Assembly (NCBI GenBank): GCA_035504235.1
Contig: DATJSH010000271.1
Location: forward strand, 1-21,267
Length of the DNA: 21,267 nt
DNA from: DATARH01 sp035504235
Lineage (GTDB): Bacteria > Pseudomonadota > Alphaproteobacteria > ATCC43930 > CGMCC-115725
Direction of reading: 5' to 3'
Position 1 is the first letter of the stretch, and every line of letters starts with the position of its first letter. The notes under the pieces were generated by a model that did no database searches, had not been told where the DNA came from, and was given only the letters and a program-made list of their open reading frames with translations. Shown piece after piece: positions 14,661 through 21,267 of the stretch. A program made the translations under genes and the position numbers.

Positions 14661-15020
14661 GGACGAACGAGATCTCGGTGGTCGACGCCGATTCGTTTTG
14701 GGTGGACGGGTATTTCGAGGAAAACAACCTCGGTCAGATCCGCGTCGGCGACGCCGCCAGCATCAAGCTGGTGGGCTACGACCAGATTATCGCGGTCATG
14801 TCGGCAGCATCGCTCGCGGCATCAACGTCTCGAACGCGCAGCCAAATGGACAAGGCCTTGCCACGGTCAACCCGATCTTCACCTGGGTGCGCCTGACGCA
14901 ACGCATTCCGGTGCGCGTCCACATCGATCAGGTGCCGCAGGGCGTTGTTCTCGCGGCGGGGATGACGGCCACGGTACAAACTGATCCGGTAATCGCGACA
15001 ACGGTGCCGGCCAATAGATC
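14661..15020 (+). pseudogene. HlyD/AaeA-type membrane fusion protein, 3' fragment with frameshift
   Basis: From about 14663 one frame encodes NEISVVDADSFWVDGYFEEN and NLGQIRVGDAASIKLVGYDQII, the beta-barrel region of an EmrA/AaeA-like periplasmic adaptor. At about 14790 the match jumps by one base to the other frame: GHVGSIARGINVSNAQPNG, then LATVNPIFTWVRLTQRIPVRVHID, and VVLAAGMTATVQTD. A single lost C would explain the shift. The N-terminal half (membrane anchor, coiled coil, lipoyl domain) is absent. The fragment is joined directly to the integrase remnant, so a deletion has fused the two. Such adaptors normally stand next to FUSC-type or MFS efflux genes, which are not here. Confidence 0.82.
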
Positions 15021-15044
15021 GACGATTATAGGCCCACATCTCGA

Positions 15045-16463
15045 TCACAGCGTGAGCTGGACGTGGAAGTCGAAGATCCAAGTATTCGGATGGGTCGATG
15101 TCGCGCCGGGACGGATGTCGTATTGAACGCCCGGCCGGAAAAGCAGCGAGGGGGTGAGCTGAAAGCCGTAATTGAGCTCGACAAGCTGTTCATTGGTCTG
15201 GATCGGCTGCCCCGACTTCATTTCCTGAAATTGAAACCGCCGATTGATCGTAGCCTCCACCCAGCCGAGAGACAGGATGTCAAGCTCACGGCCCGGAAAA
15301 ACACCGCGGGAAGAAATGCCCGCCTCGTAGTCATTTTTGAATTTCGCGGTGTTCTCGTCGCTCACGGTGTAGACCCCGAAAATTGCTAGCCCATCGATAT
15401 CTCCCGGCCCCCACTTGATGATTTGCTGCGCAGCTTCGAAGTAGAGACCAAACATACCAGCATGTGAGATATTGGGATTGGCCAAGTCGGCTCGCGCCGA
15501 CGAATCGTAATAGCCGCCGAGATTATAAGTCCCGCCGTAATCCTCAGGCTTCTTGCCGAGCTGATATTTGAACTCTACCGGCACAATTACGCCAGTGCTC
15601 CCGTTGAAGTCGAGTTTGAAGCCGTCCTGCCTGCGCGTATAAAGCGGATTCGAATTAAGGACCGCGGTTTGAACCTGAAGTTCATCGGTTATGTGCCATT
15701 TAACTCGAGCGGTCCATCGGCCAGCCGGAGAATCGGCCCATCCGCTGTTGTCGAAAAGCGTTATCGGATGCCCGCAGAGCGCATCGTTGGTGAAGTTGCA
15801 AAGGTAAGGCAATTGAGCAAAATCGTTACCCATCGGATAAAACCCGCCCTTCAGGGCCAACTCCTTCTGGAAGAGGAACTTCTCGACGCTGATCTCGTCG
15901 AACCGCAGATTTTGCCCTTGCCCAAAAATCGACTGGTAAGGGAAATAGCCGGCGGTCTTCGTGGTAAGGTTGGTACCGGCACGGTCGGTCATGGCGAAGC
16001 GCGCGATAGCGTCTGGCCAAATGCCTAGTTTGTCGAGATCTAGGCCGATGCCGAAGTCGACTTGCTGGGCATATTCGGTGCCGGTGCCGTGAACGCCGCT
16101 CGTGTTAGCTGCTGTCTGGCTGATGTAATGGGCGGTGAATTCGACCCCCTTCTCTAAAAATTCCTTACGGAGGGGTAAGTCGCCGAACAATGGTAACTGA
16201 AGGTTGTAGTCAAGCTGTGCTTCAGGCGATATTGCAGTCGGATTGGTCAAAGGCGTTATTACGGGCGCTGGCGACACCGACGCCCCGATGACCAATGGCG
16301 AAGAAGGAGCGGGTGCGTCGACCGCATCCATTGTCGCAGCTGGTGTTGGTGCGCTAGAGGCTATTGTCGGCGAAGTTTGCGCGGTCTGAGCGAAACCCGG
16401 CTGGGTGGCAACCACGGCCTCGATAAAGCAGAAACATAAAATGTTCCAAGCCAACCGCTGCAC
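15045..16463 (-). CDS. oprB: OprB-type carbohydrate-selective porin
   Basis: This outer-membrane beta-barrel protein has 472 residues from the GTG at 16461-16463. I chose this start because it gives a normal signal peptide (VQRLAWNILCFCFIEAVVATQPGFAQ). The open frame continues upstream to 16736, but that would overlap gntK and has no export signal. After a Ser/Ala/Pro-rich linker (residues ~27-80), the porin domain begins QLDYNLQLPLFGDLP. It shows family features: YISQTAANTSGV, the LDLDKLGIW region, RFDEISVEKFLFQ, FYPMGNDFAQLPYLCNFTN with LCGHP (two Cys that may bond), and a C-terminus FDFHVQLTL ending in Leu rather than the usual Phe. OprB porins admit glucose and other sugars. It is divergent from gntK and the MFS gene. 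Confidence 0.88.
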   Translation of the reverse strand: MQRLAWNILCFCFIEAVVATQPGFAQTAQTSPTIASSAPTPAATMDAVDAPAPSSPLVIGASVSPAPVITPLTNPTAISPEAQLDYNLQLPLFGDLPLRKEFLEKGVEFTAHYISQTAANTSGVHGTGTEYAQQVDFGIGLDLDKLGIWPDAIARFAMTDRAGTNLTTKTAGYFPYQSIFGQGQNLRFDEISVEKFLFQKELALKGGFYPMGNDFAQLPYLCNFTNDALCGHPITLFDNSGWADSPAGRWTARVKWHITDELQVQTAVLNSNPLYTRRQDGFKLDFNGSTGVIVPVEFKYQLGKKPEDYGGTYNLGGYYDSSARADLANPNISHAGMFGLYFEAAQQIIKWGPGDIDGLAIFGVYTVSDENTAKFKNDYEAGISSRGVFPGRELDILSLGWVEATINRRFQFQEMKSGQPIQTNEQLVELNYGFQLTPSLLFRPGVQYDIRPGATSTHPNTWIFDFHVQLTL

Positions 16464-16507
16464 GCGTCCGGCTGATGCTACCGCCTGCCTCGCGCGCCGG
16501 ATGAATG

Positions 16508-16540
16508 GGTCGCCCGATACCGCAACCGCGTCGGGCGACC
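16508..16540. promoter_or_regulatory. Perfect 10-bp inverted repeat between oprB and gntK
   Basis: GGTCGCCCGA at 16508-16517 is mirrored exactly by TCGGGCGACC at 16531-16540, with 13 bases between. It lies 45 bases upstream of the chosen oprB start and 143 bases before gntK. It could be an operator for a dimeric repressor or a hairpin in the oprB leader. No T tract follows, so it is not an intrinsic terminator. Confidence 0.45.
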
Positions 16541-16637
16541 GGCTCCGCTCGACCCACCGGCCATGAACTCGCAGGCGGCGACACACACCCTGCTTCCAGG
16601 GACGGCATCCTTGCAATGTCGGGCCTCCCACAATAGC

Positions 16638-16661
16638 TTGGCGCGCTTGGACTGGCGCCAA
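16638..16661. promoter_or_regulatory. Perfect 7-bp inverted repeat just upstream of gntK
   Basis: TTGGCGC (16638-16644) and GCGCCAA (16655-16661) form a perfect palindromic pair with a 10-base spacer, ending 21 bases before the gntK ATG. The position suits an operator that blocks transcription or translation of gntK. The regulator is unknown and none is encoded alongside. Confidence 0.4.
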
Positions 16662-16682
16662 CGTATGTTGCGGAATTAGCGC

Positions 16683-17306
16683 ATGGTGGGCACCCATAAG
16701 CAATCTCAGCGCTCTTGGAACGCGGCCCTCGCGCACACCGTCACGAAACCGGTGATCATCGTCGTGATGGGTGTCTCCGGATCGGGCAAAAGCACGGTCG
16801 CGGCCCTGCTCGCGGCCGCGTTAGGTTGCCAGTATCAGGAAGGCGACGACCTTCACCCGCGCGAAAATGTCGAGAAGATGCGCGGCGGGACTCCGTTGAC
16901 TGACGCGGACCGGATGCCGTGGCTCCGCAAGATCGCCAAAGAAATCGACGGCTGGCGCGCGCGGGGCGCGTGTGGAGTGCTGACCTGCTCGGCTCTGAAG
17001 CGATCCTACCGGGACATCATCATTGGCGACCGCCGTGATGTGATACTGGTTTACCTCAAAGGATCGCGCGATCTGATTCACCGGCGTATGGCCGCGCGGC
17101 ACGAGCACTACATGCCGGTTGCACTGCTCGATAGCCAGTTCGCGACGTTGGAGGAGCCGACGCGGGAAGAGCGTCCGATTACCCTCGATGTCGGCGGCAA
17201 CCCGGCGCAAATTGCCCACGAGATCGTGTGTCAGATCGAGGATCGGCAGCATATAACCGACGGCACCGCACCACCCGCCAGCATCAGCCCGCAAGAGGAT
17301 CGATGA
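16683..17306 (+). CDS. gntK: Gluconokinase
   Basis: This kinase phosphorylates gluconate to 6-phosphogluconate for the Entner-Doudoroff or pentose phosphate pathway. The 207 residues contain the Walker A motif GVSGSGKST (30-38), the gluconate-binding GDDLHP (54-59), TPLTDADRMPWL, then CSALKRSYRD and HYMPVALLDSQFATLEEP. All are standard for the thermoresistant gluconokinase family. The family is usually about 165-180 residues; here there are about 20 extra residues at each end. The stop overlaps the MFS transporter start (ATGA), so the two are one operon. Together with the divergent OprB porin this forms a sugar-acid uptake and activation unit. Confidence 0.93.
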   Translation: MVGTHKQSQRSWNAALAHTVTKPVIIVVMGVSGSGKSTVAALLAAALGCQYQEGDDLHPRENVEKMRGGTPLTDADRMPWLRKIAKEIDGWRARGACGVLTCSALKRSYRDIIIGDRRDVILVYLKGSRDLIHRRMAARHEHYMPVALLDSQFATLEEPTREERPITLDVGGNPAQIAHEIVCQIEDRQHITDGTAPPASISPQEDR

Positions 17307-18607
17307 CTGCGATACTCGCCGTCGCGCGCATTCCCAGGGTCCGGTGGGGCATCGGCGTACTGCTGGGGGCGGGGGTGCTGGTCAATTATTTCGACCGGAT
17401 CAACCTCTCTGTCGGCGGACCGCAGTTACAGCAGGAATTTGGTCTAAGCGATGGTGAGCTCGGCTGGCTGTTCAGTGCGCTTTTCTGGCCATATGCGCTG
17501 ATGCAAATCCCAACGGGCATGATTCTCGACCGCTTCGGCGTTACTTTGGTCAATCGGGTAAGCACATTTTTATGGTCCGTTGCGTCTACCGCGACTGCCT
17601 TCGCCAGTGGGTTCGGCAGCATCCTGGGCGTGCGGATTCTGCTTGGCGCCGCGGAAGCGCCGAGTTTCCCGGCTAGTTCGAAGGCCACGGGCTATTGGTT
17701 CCCCCGCCAGGAGCGGTCCCTGGCGACAGCGATTTTCGACGCCGCAGCAAAGTTCTCCAACGTCATTGGCATCCCGCTAGTGGCGTTCGTGGTCGTGCGC
17801 TTCGGCTGGCGGTGGGGCTTCGGCATGACCGGACTGCTGAGTTTCCTTTATTTTCTGGCCTTCCTGCTCATTTATCGAGACCCCAGTAAACACCCGCGGC
17901 TAACTCCGCAAGAGCACGAATATATCCGCGGAGGGGGCGCCACAACAGAAGGCCCGTCGCACAGTGGAGAAGTCGCAATGCTCGGCTATCTCCTGCTCAA
18001 TCGGAAGGTATGGGGACTGACGATTGGCTTCGCGGCGTATGGTTATTCGTTTTACCTGTTTCTGACCTGGCTGCCGAACTACCTGGAGCAGTCGATGCAC
18101 ATGAGCGTCCTGAAATCTGCCGGATACGCGGCGATACCCTGGATGTGCGCCACGGTCGCGGATCTCGTGGTGGGTGGTTGGCTGATTGACCACTTGATTA
18201 GGCGAGGTTATGGCGAAACGCCAGTGCGCAAGACTGTGCTGGTCTTGGGCATGCTGCTCGGCCTTGCGGTGTTCGGAGCCACGCTCACGACCAACCCGAC
18301 TTGGGCGATCCTTTGGATCTCCGTGGCGCTGAGCGGTTTGGCGGCGGCTGCGCCGGTTGGTTGGTCGATACCGTCCTTGATCGCGCCGCGCGGTGGTACC
18401 GCCACCATCGGCGGAATCATGAACTTTTTGAACAATATGATGGGGGTCGTGGCACCAGTGACGACTGGTTACGTTGTCGGGGCGACCGGTTCCTTCGCTG
18501 GCGCGTTTCTGGTTGCGGGCATCATACTGGTCGTCGGCATTGTCGCGTACGTCTTTATCCTAGGTCAGCTAGAGCCGATCTCGGATCCGCCGAGCGCCGG
18601 TATTTGA
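17303..18607 (+). CDS. MFS transporter, anion:cation symporter family (sugar acid type)
   Basis: The 434-residue protein is read from the ATG at 17303, which has an AAGAGGAT site just upstream and overlaps the gntK stop; an upstream in-frame GTG at 17228 lies inside gntK and is less likely. It is a major facilitator of the ACS family: the first helix ends in NYFDRINLSVGGPQL, the A-like motif IPTGMILDRFGVTLVNR lies between helices 2 and 3, and the middle loop has the RDPSKHPRLTPQEHEYI sequence typical of hexuronate/galactonate/glucarate carriers. Twelve membrane segments are expected. Coupling to gntK points to gluconate or a related aldonate as cargo. Confidence 0.88.
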   Translation: MTAILAVARIPRVRWGIGVLLGAGVLVNYFDRINLSVGGPQLQQEFGLSDGELGWLFSALFWPYALMQIPTGMILDRFGVTLVNRVSTFLWSVASTATAFASGFGSILGVRILLGAAEAPSFPASSKATGYWFPRQERSLATAIFDAAAKFSNVIGIPLVAFVVVRFGWRWGFGMTGLLSFLYFLAFLLIYRDPSKHPRLTPQEHEYIRGGGATTEGPSHSGEVAMLGYLLLNRKVWGLTIGFAAYGYSFYLFLTWLPNYLEQSMHMSVLKSAGYAAIPWMCATVADLVVGGWLIDHLIRRGYGETPVRKTVLVLGMLLGLAVFGATLTTNPTWAILWISVALSGLAAAAPVGWSIPSLIAPRGGTATIGGIMNFLNNMMGVVAPVTTGYVVGATGSFAGAFLVAGIILVVGIVAYVFILGQLEPISDPPSAGI

Positions 18608-18678
18608 ACCCAGCGTTTTTGTCCCTGAAGATAGCGCGCTCATGCGCCTGCAGGGGCAACAGCGGAAGGCTGGGGTTC
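18606..18678. terminator. Nested inverted repeat at the convergent gene ends, possible bidirectional terminator
   Basis: GAACCCAGC (18606-18614) pairs with GCTGGGGTTC (18669-18678, one bulge). Inside it, TTGTCCCTG (18619-18627) pairs with CAGGGGCAA (18651-18659, one G-U). It begins at the MFS stop codon and lies before the end of the histidine kinase gene on the other strand. A T tract is lacking, so termination is only a suggestion. Confidence 0.35.
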
Positions 18679-18724
18679 CACGCAGGTTCTTCCGCAATGC
18701 GCCGAAAACGGTCACTCGCGTCTC

Positions 18725-20776
18725 TCATCCGAGCCCGCCATCGAGTATCTGTCGGATTTTCGCGGCTAATCCGGCGAAGTTGAACGGCTTGACGATCAAC
18801 TGCACGCCGGGATCAAGTCGGCCTTGATGGACGATCGCATTTTGTGCGTAGCCGGTAGTGAAGAGCGTCCTGACATCGGGACGTATCCTCCGAGCCTCAT
18901 CCGATAACTGACGCCCATTTAGCGGACCGGGGAGGCCGATGTCCGTGAACAAAAGCTTTATCTCAGGCTCGCTCGCAAGAAAGCCGAGCGCGGTGTCGGC
19001 CTCCTGCGCTTCGAACACGCGATAGCCGAGCTCACGAAGAATTTCGGTCGTATAGGTACGAACGTCCGGATTGTCCTCGACAACCAGAATCGTCTCGCGC
19101 CCGCCAATTTCGGGTATTTGCGCCGGTGCAGGATGCGGCTCCTCGGTACCGGCACTCAGCGCCCGTGGGAAGTAGACACGTACTGTGGTCCCCTCTCCGG
19201 GCTCACTATAGATGTTGATGTGCCCGCCGGATTGCTTGACGAAGCCGTAAACCTGCGACAGGCCAAGGCCAGTACCCTCACCGAGCTTCTTCGTCGTGAA
19301 AAATGGTTCAAACACCTTTTCGATCACGTCAGCTGTCATGCCGATTCCAGTGTCGCTCACTGCGAGCATGACGTAGTGCCCAGCCGTAACTTCGGTGTGA
19401 GCGAGCGCATACGCCTCGTCTAATTGGATGTTGGCGGTTTCGATCGTGAGCTTGCCGCCGTCCGGCATGGCGTCGCGCGCATTGACCGCTAAGTTGAGGA
19501 TAGCGTTCTCAACCTGGTTGGGGTCCACCAGCACGTGCCAGAGGCCGCCTGACAAAACCGACTCCAGTTTGATCCGTTCGCCGAGTGTGCGAGTCAGCAA
19601 GTCGGACATTCCTGGCACTAGGCGATTGAGGTCGATCGGCTTGGGATCAAGCGGCTGTTGGCGGGAATAGGCGAGAAGGCGGTGGGTGAGGGTCGAGGCG
19701 CGCTCGGCGCCGTGCAGCGCGGCAGTAAGGAGACGCTGGATATTTGAGTCCTCGTACCTTACGCGGCGCTGGAGCGTTTCTATATTCCCGCTGATGACCT
19801 GGAGCATATTATTGAAATCGTGAGCGATGCCGCCGGTCAGTTGGCCAATCGCCTCCATTTTCTGCATTTGGCGAAGCTGATCCTCTATCGCCCGCCGCTC
19901 GGTCAGATCACGCGTAACTTTGGCAAACCCAATAAATTGCCCATGTTCGTCGTGGACGGCATTGATTGTCACGCTCGCCCAGAAGCGCGCGCCACCCTTG
20001 CGGACGCGCCAGCCCTCCATCCCGAAGCGGCCGGCCCGCCGCGCCGTCGCGAGCGCAAGCGCCGGAAGGCCGGTACCGCGGTCCTCCTCCGTGTAAAAAA
20101 TCGAAAAATGCTGGCCGATGATTTCTTCGGCTGTATAGCCCTTGATGCGCGCGGCGCCTGTATTCCAGCTGGTGACAACCCCCTCCCTGCTGAGCAGGAA
20201 GATGGCGTAATCGGCGACGCTCTCAACCAGATAACGAAATTGACGCTCGCTGTCGTGCAGCTTGGCAAATACCTCCCGGACCTCGCGGGTTCGCTCGCTC
20301 ACCAGTTCTTCGAGGTGGCTCGCCACCTGTTCCCGTTCCGTCAGGTATGTCGCCGCTTCGTATTGCCGTTGGCGCGACCGAAGTGCCGAGCGCACGGTGC
20401 TGATTAGCGTCACCGTCTCAATCGGCCGCTCCTGCAGCGTCACATTCCGCAGTCGCTCCAACAGGTGAAGCAGATGCTGCCGTGGCCGGGCTCCATCTTG
20501 TCGTGTCGTGAGCAGGACGAATGGAAAATCAGACCAGGGCGGCTGCGTCGCTACCCAGTTGAACAACCGACTTAGGTCTGCGCCGGCAAAAGCTTCCTGT
20601 GCGATGACCGCCGCGCCGGCACCGGCTTCAAGATGGTGCTGCAATTCATCAAGACTTGAGCACGATGCGCACTCCAGCCCGGCCTGCTCCAATAGCGCGC
20701 AGGCTGCCTTCCCGTCGCGGCCCGTCGGGGCGAGGACAAGTACGCGGCGACCTGGAGCCTCGTTCCGATAGTTCAT
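18725..20776 (-). CDS. Hybrid sensor histidine kinase (PAS-HisKA-HATPase-REC)
   Basis: The protein has 683 residues and no membrane segment, so it is cytoplasmic. Residues 10-125 look like a receiver fold without a phosphorylatable Asp (AAVIAQEAF at the expected place). A helical coiled region follows (about 130-178), then a PAS domain (about 178-295: YAIFLLSREGVVTSWN, GYTAEEIIGQHFSIFY), the dimerisation domain with the phospho-accepting His319 (GGIAHDFNN), and a catalytic domain with N box NLAVNARDAMP, DTGIGM and GEGTGLGLS. The C-terminal receiver has Asp612 (LLFTDIGLPG) and Lys663 (VKPF). No DNA-binding output or partner regulator is seen. The PAS resembles those of soluble light or redox sensors, but the signal is unknown. 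It starts three bases after the KaiC-like gene, so the two form an operon. Confidence 0.92.
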   Translation of the reverse strand: MNYRNEAPGRRVLVLAPTGRDGKAACALLEQAGLECASCSSLDELQHHLEAGAGAAVIAQEAFAGADLSRLFNWVATQPPWSDFPFVLLTTRQDGARPRQHLLHLLERLRNVTLQERPIETVTLISTVRSALRSRQRQYEAATYLTEREQVASHLEELVSERTREVREVFAKLHDSERQFRYLVESVADYAIFLLSREGVVTSWNTGAARIKGYTAEEIIGQHFSIFYTEEDRGTGLPALALATARRAGRFGMEGWRVRKGGARFWASVTINAVHDEHGQFIGFAKVTRDLTERRAIEDQLRQMQKMEAIGQLTGGIAHDFNNMLQVISGNIETLQRRVRYEDSNIQRLLTAALHGAERASTLTHRLLAYSRQQPLDPKPIDLNRLVPGMSDLLTRTLGERIKLESVLSGGLWHVLVDPNQVENAILNLAVNARDAMPDGGKLTIETANIQLDEAYALAHTEVTAGHYVMLAVSDTGIGMTADVIEKVFEPFFTTKKLGEGTGLGLSQVYGFVKQSGGHINIYSEPGEGTTVRVYFPRALSAGTEEPHPAPAQIPEIGGRETILVVEDNPDVRTYTTEILRELGYRVFEAQEADTALGFLASEPEIKLLFTDIGLPGPLNGRQLSDEARRIRPDVRTLFTTGYAQNAIVHQGRLDPGVQLIVKPFNFAGLAAKIRQILDGGLG

Positions 20777-20779
20777 CGT

Positions 20780-21267
20780 TTAAGGCAGCAGCGGATTTGT
20801 GCCGCCGGCGTAAGTCGGAGATCCAGTGAGTATCCCCTGGAACTGGGTGAGGGGCGGGCCGACTTTCACACCCTCGGCAGTCAGGCGGAATTCCCGGATC
20901 GTATCCTCATGCGCGCCGCTACGCTTCTTGACGATGGAAATGGCCCGACGAACTCTGCCCTCGGCTTCAAAATACCGGAGCATCAAAACAGCATCGCTCA
21001 GATAACTGATGTCTAGCGGGGTCTGCATCGGTCCCATCAGCCCGTGCTGCGCGAGGACCAATATCGTGACGATGCCTAGCTGATTGAGGGTGCTGAGCAG
21101 CTCATGCATCTGCAGGACGAGAAAGCGCTCTTCCGGCATCGCGTTCATATACCCGTTCAAGCTGTCGATGATGACAACCCGGAAGCCGTCCTTCTCCACC
21201 GACTCCCGGACCAGATGAGCGAATTCGCCTGGCGCCATCTCCGCCGGATCGATCTGCTGCACCCGTA
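20780..21267 (-). CDS. KaiC-like RecA-fold ATPase, C-terminal part (5' end outside window)
   Basis: The frame is open at the right edge, so only about 162 C-terminal codons are seen. They include the Walker B strand VVIIDSLNGY, then EERFLVLQMHELLSTLNQLGIVTILVLAQHG, and the family-typical VKKRSGAHEDTIREFRLTAEGVKVGPPL with FQGILTG at the end. These match KaiC-type ATPases, which in non-cyanobacteria are often paired with histidine kinases and may act in signalling or stress responses rather than as a clock. Whether one or two KaiC domains are present, and whether the Walker A and phosphosites are intact, cannot be told. It is followed after three bases by the hybrid kinase. Confidence 0.85.
   Translation of the reverse strand, partial: RVQQIDPAEMAPGEFAHLVRESVEKDGFRVVIIDSLNGYMNAMPEERFLVLQMHELLSTLNQLGIVTILVLAQHGLMGPMQTPLDISYLSDAVLMLRYFEAEGRVRRAISIVKKRSGAHEDTIREFRLTAEGVKVGPPLTQFQGILTGSPTYAGGTNPLLP

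Noticed and set aside
16464..16736. Longer N-terminus of the OprB porin, starting at 16736
   Set aside because: It would overlap gntK, place about 90 Arg-rich residues before the signal peptide, and cover two palindromes of the divergent regulatory gap. The GTG at 16463 gives a normal export signal.

Overview
The window is GC-rich DNA (clearly above 60% G+C in most genes) with alphaproteobacterial traits: a twin-arginine-type solute-binding protein, an OprB-type porin, a hybrid HisKA kinase and -24/-12 (sigma-54) promoters ahead of nitrogen genes. I infer a member of the Rhodospirillales/Acetobacteraceae-like Alphaproteobacteria, but this rests on gene style, not on a marker gene. Both ends of the window cut genes.

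Layout. (1) 1-1244: 3' end of a large secreted RTX-like protein with an Ig-like domain and twelve exact-length 18-residue repeats. (2) 1557-2051: a small protein with two 40-residue YPDVA/EGR repeats and lower G+C. (3) 2309-5393: a tightly overlapping ABC importer operon (family 1 binding protein plus two MalF/MalG-type permeases) with no ATPase gene. (4) 5424-13530: a nitrogen-scavenging block. An atzG-atzE pair (minus) diverges from an atzF-like allophanate hydrolase (plus). An isochorismatase-fold hydrolase with the catalytic residues of biuret hydrolase (biuH) heads a minus-strand operon biuH - NCS2-like permease - ppc (PEP carboxylase). The genes fit the route biuret (or 1-carboxybiuret) to allophanate to ammonia and CO2. 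Three sigma-54 promoters of identical geometry (TGGC-N7-TTGC) sit at atzG, atzF and biuH, so the block looks like one nitrogen-limitation regulon, with PEP carboxylase inside it. (5) 13957-15020: a scar of an integrated element. It holds a 47-bp 3' fragment of tRNA-Gln(CUG), a frameshifted tyrosine integrase that breaks off before its catalytic domain, and a frameshifted HlyD/AaeA-type membrane-fusion pseudogene. (6) 15045-18607: a sugar/sugar-acid block, with an OprB porin (minus) divergent from gntK plus an MFS transporter (plus). The intergenic region carries two perfect inverted repeats. (7) 18725-21267: a hybrid sensor histidine kinase just downstream of a KaiC-like ATPase that runs off the end.

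How the genes may work together: BiuH and AtzF would release three ammonia and two CO2 per biuret. The permease (and possibly the ABC importer) would bring in the substrate. PEP carboxylase could refix bicarbonate into oxaloacetate, a carbon skeleton for the released ammonia. The enzyme families and promoters are read from the sequence. The coupling to PEP carboxylase is inference. The most unusual content is this sigma-54 biuret/PEP-carboxylase module.
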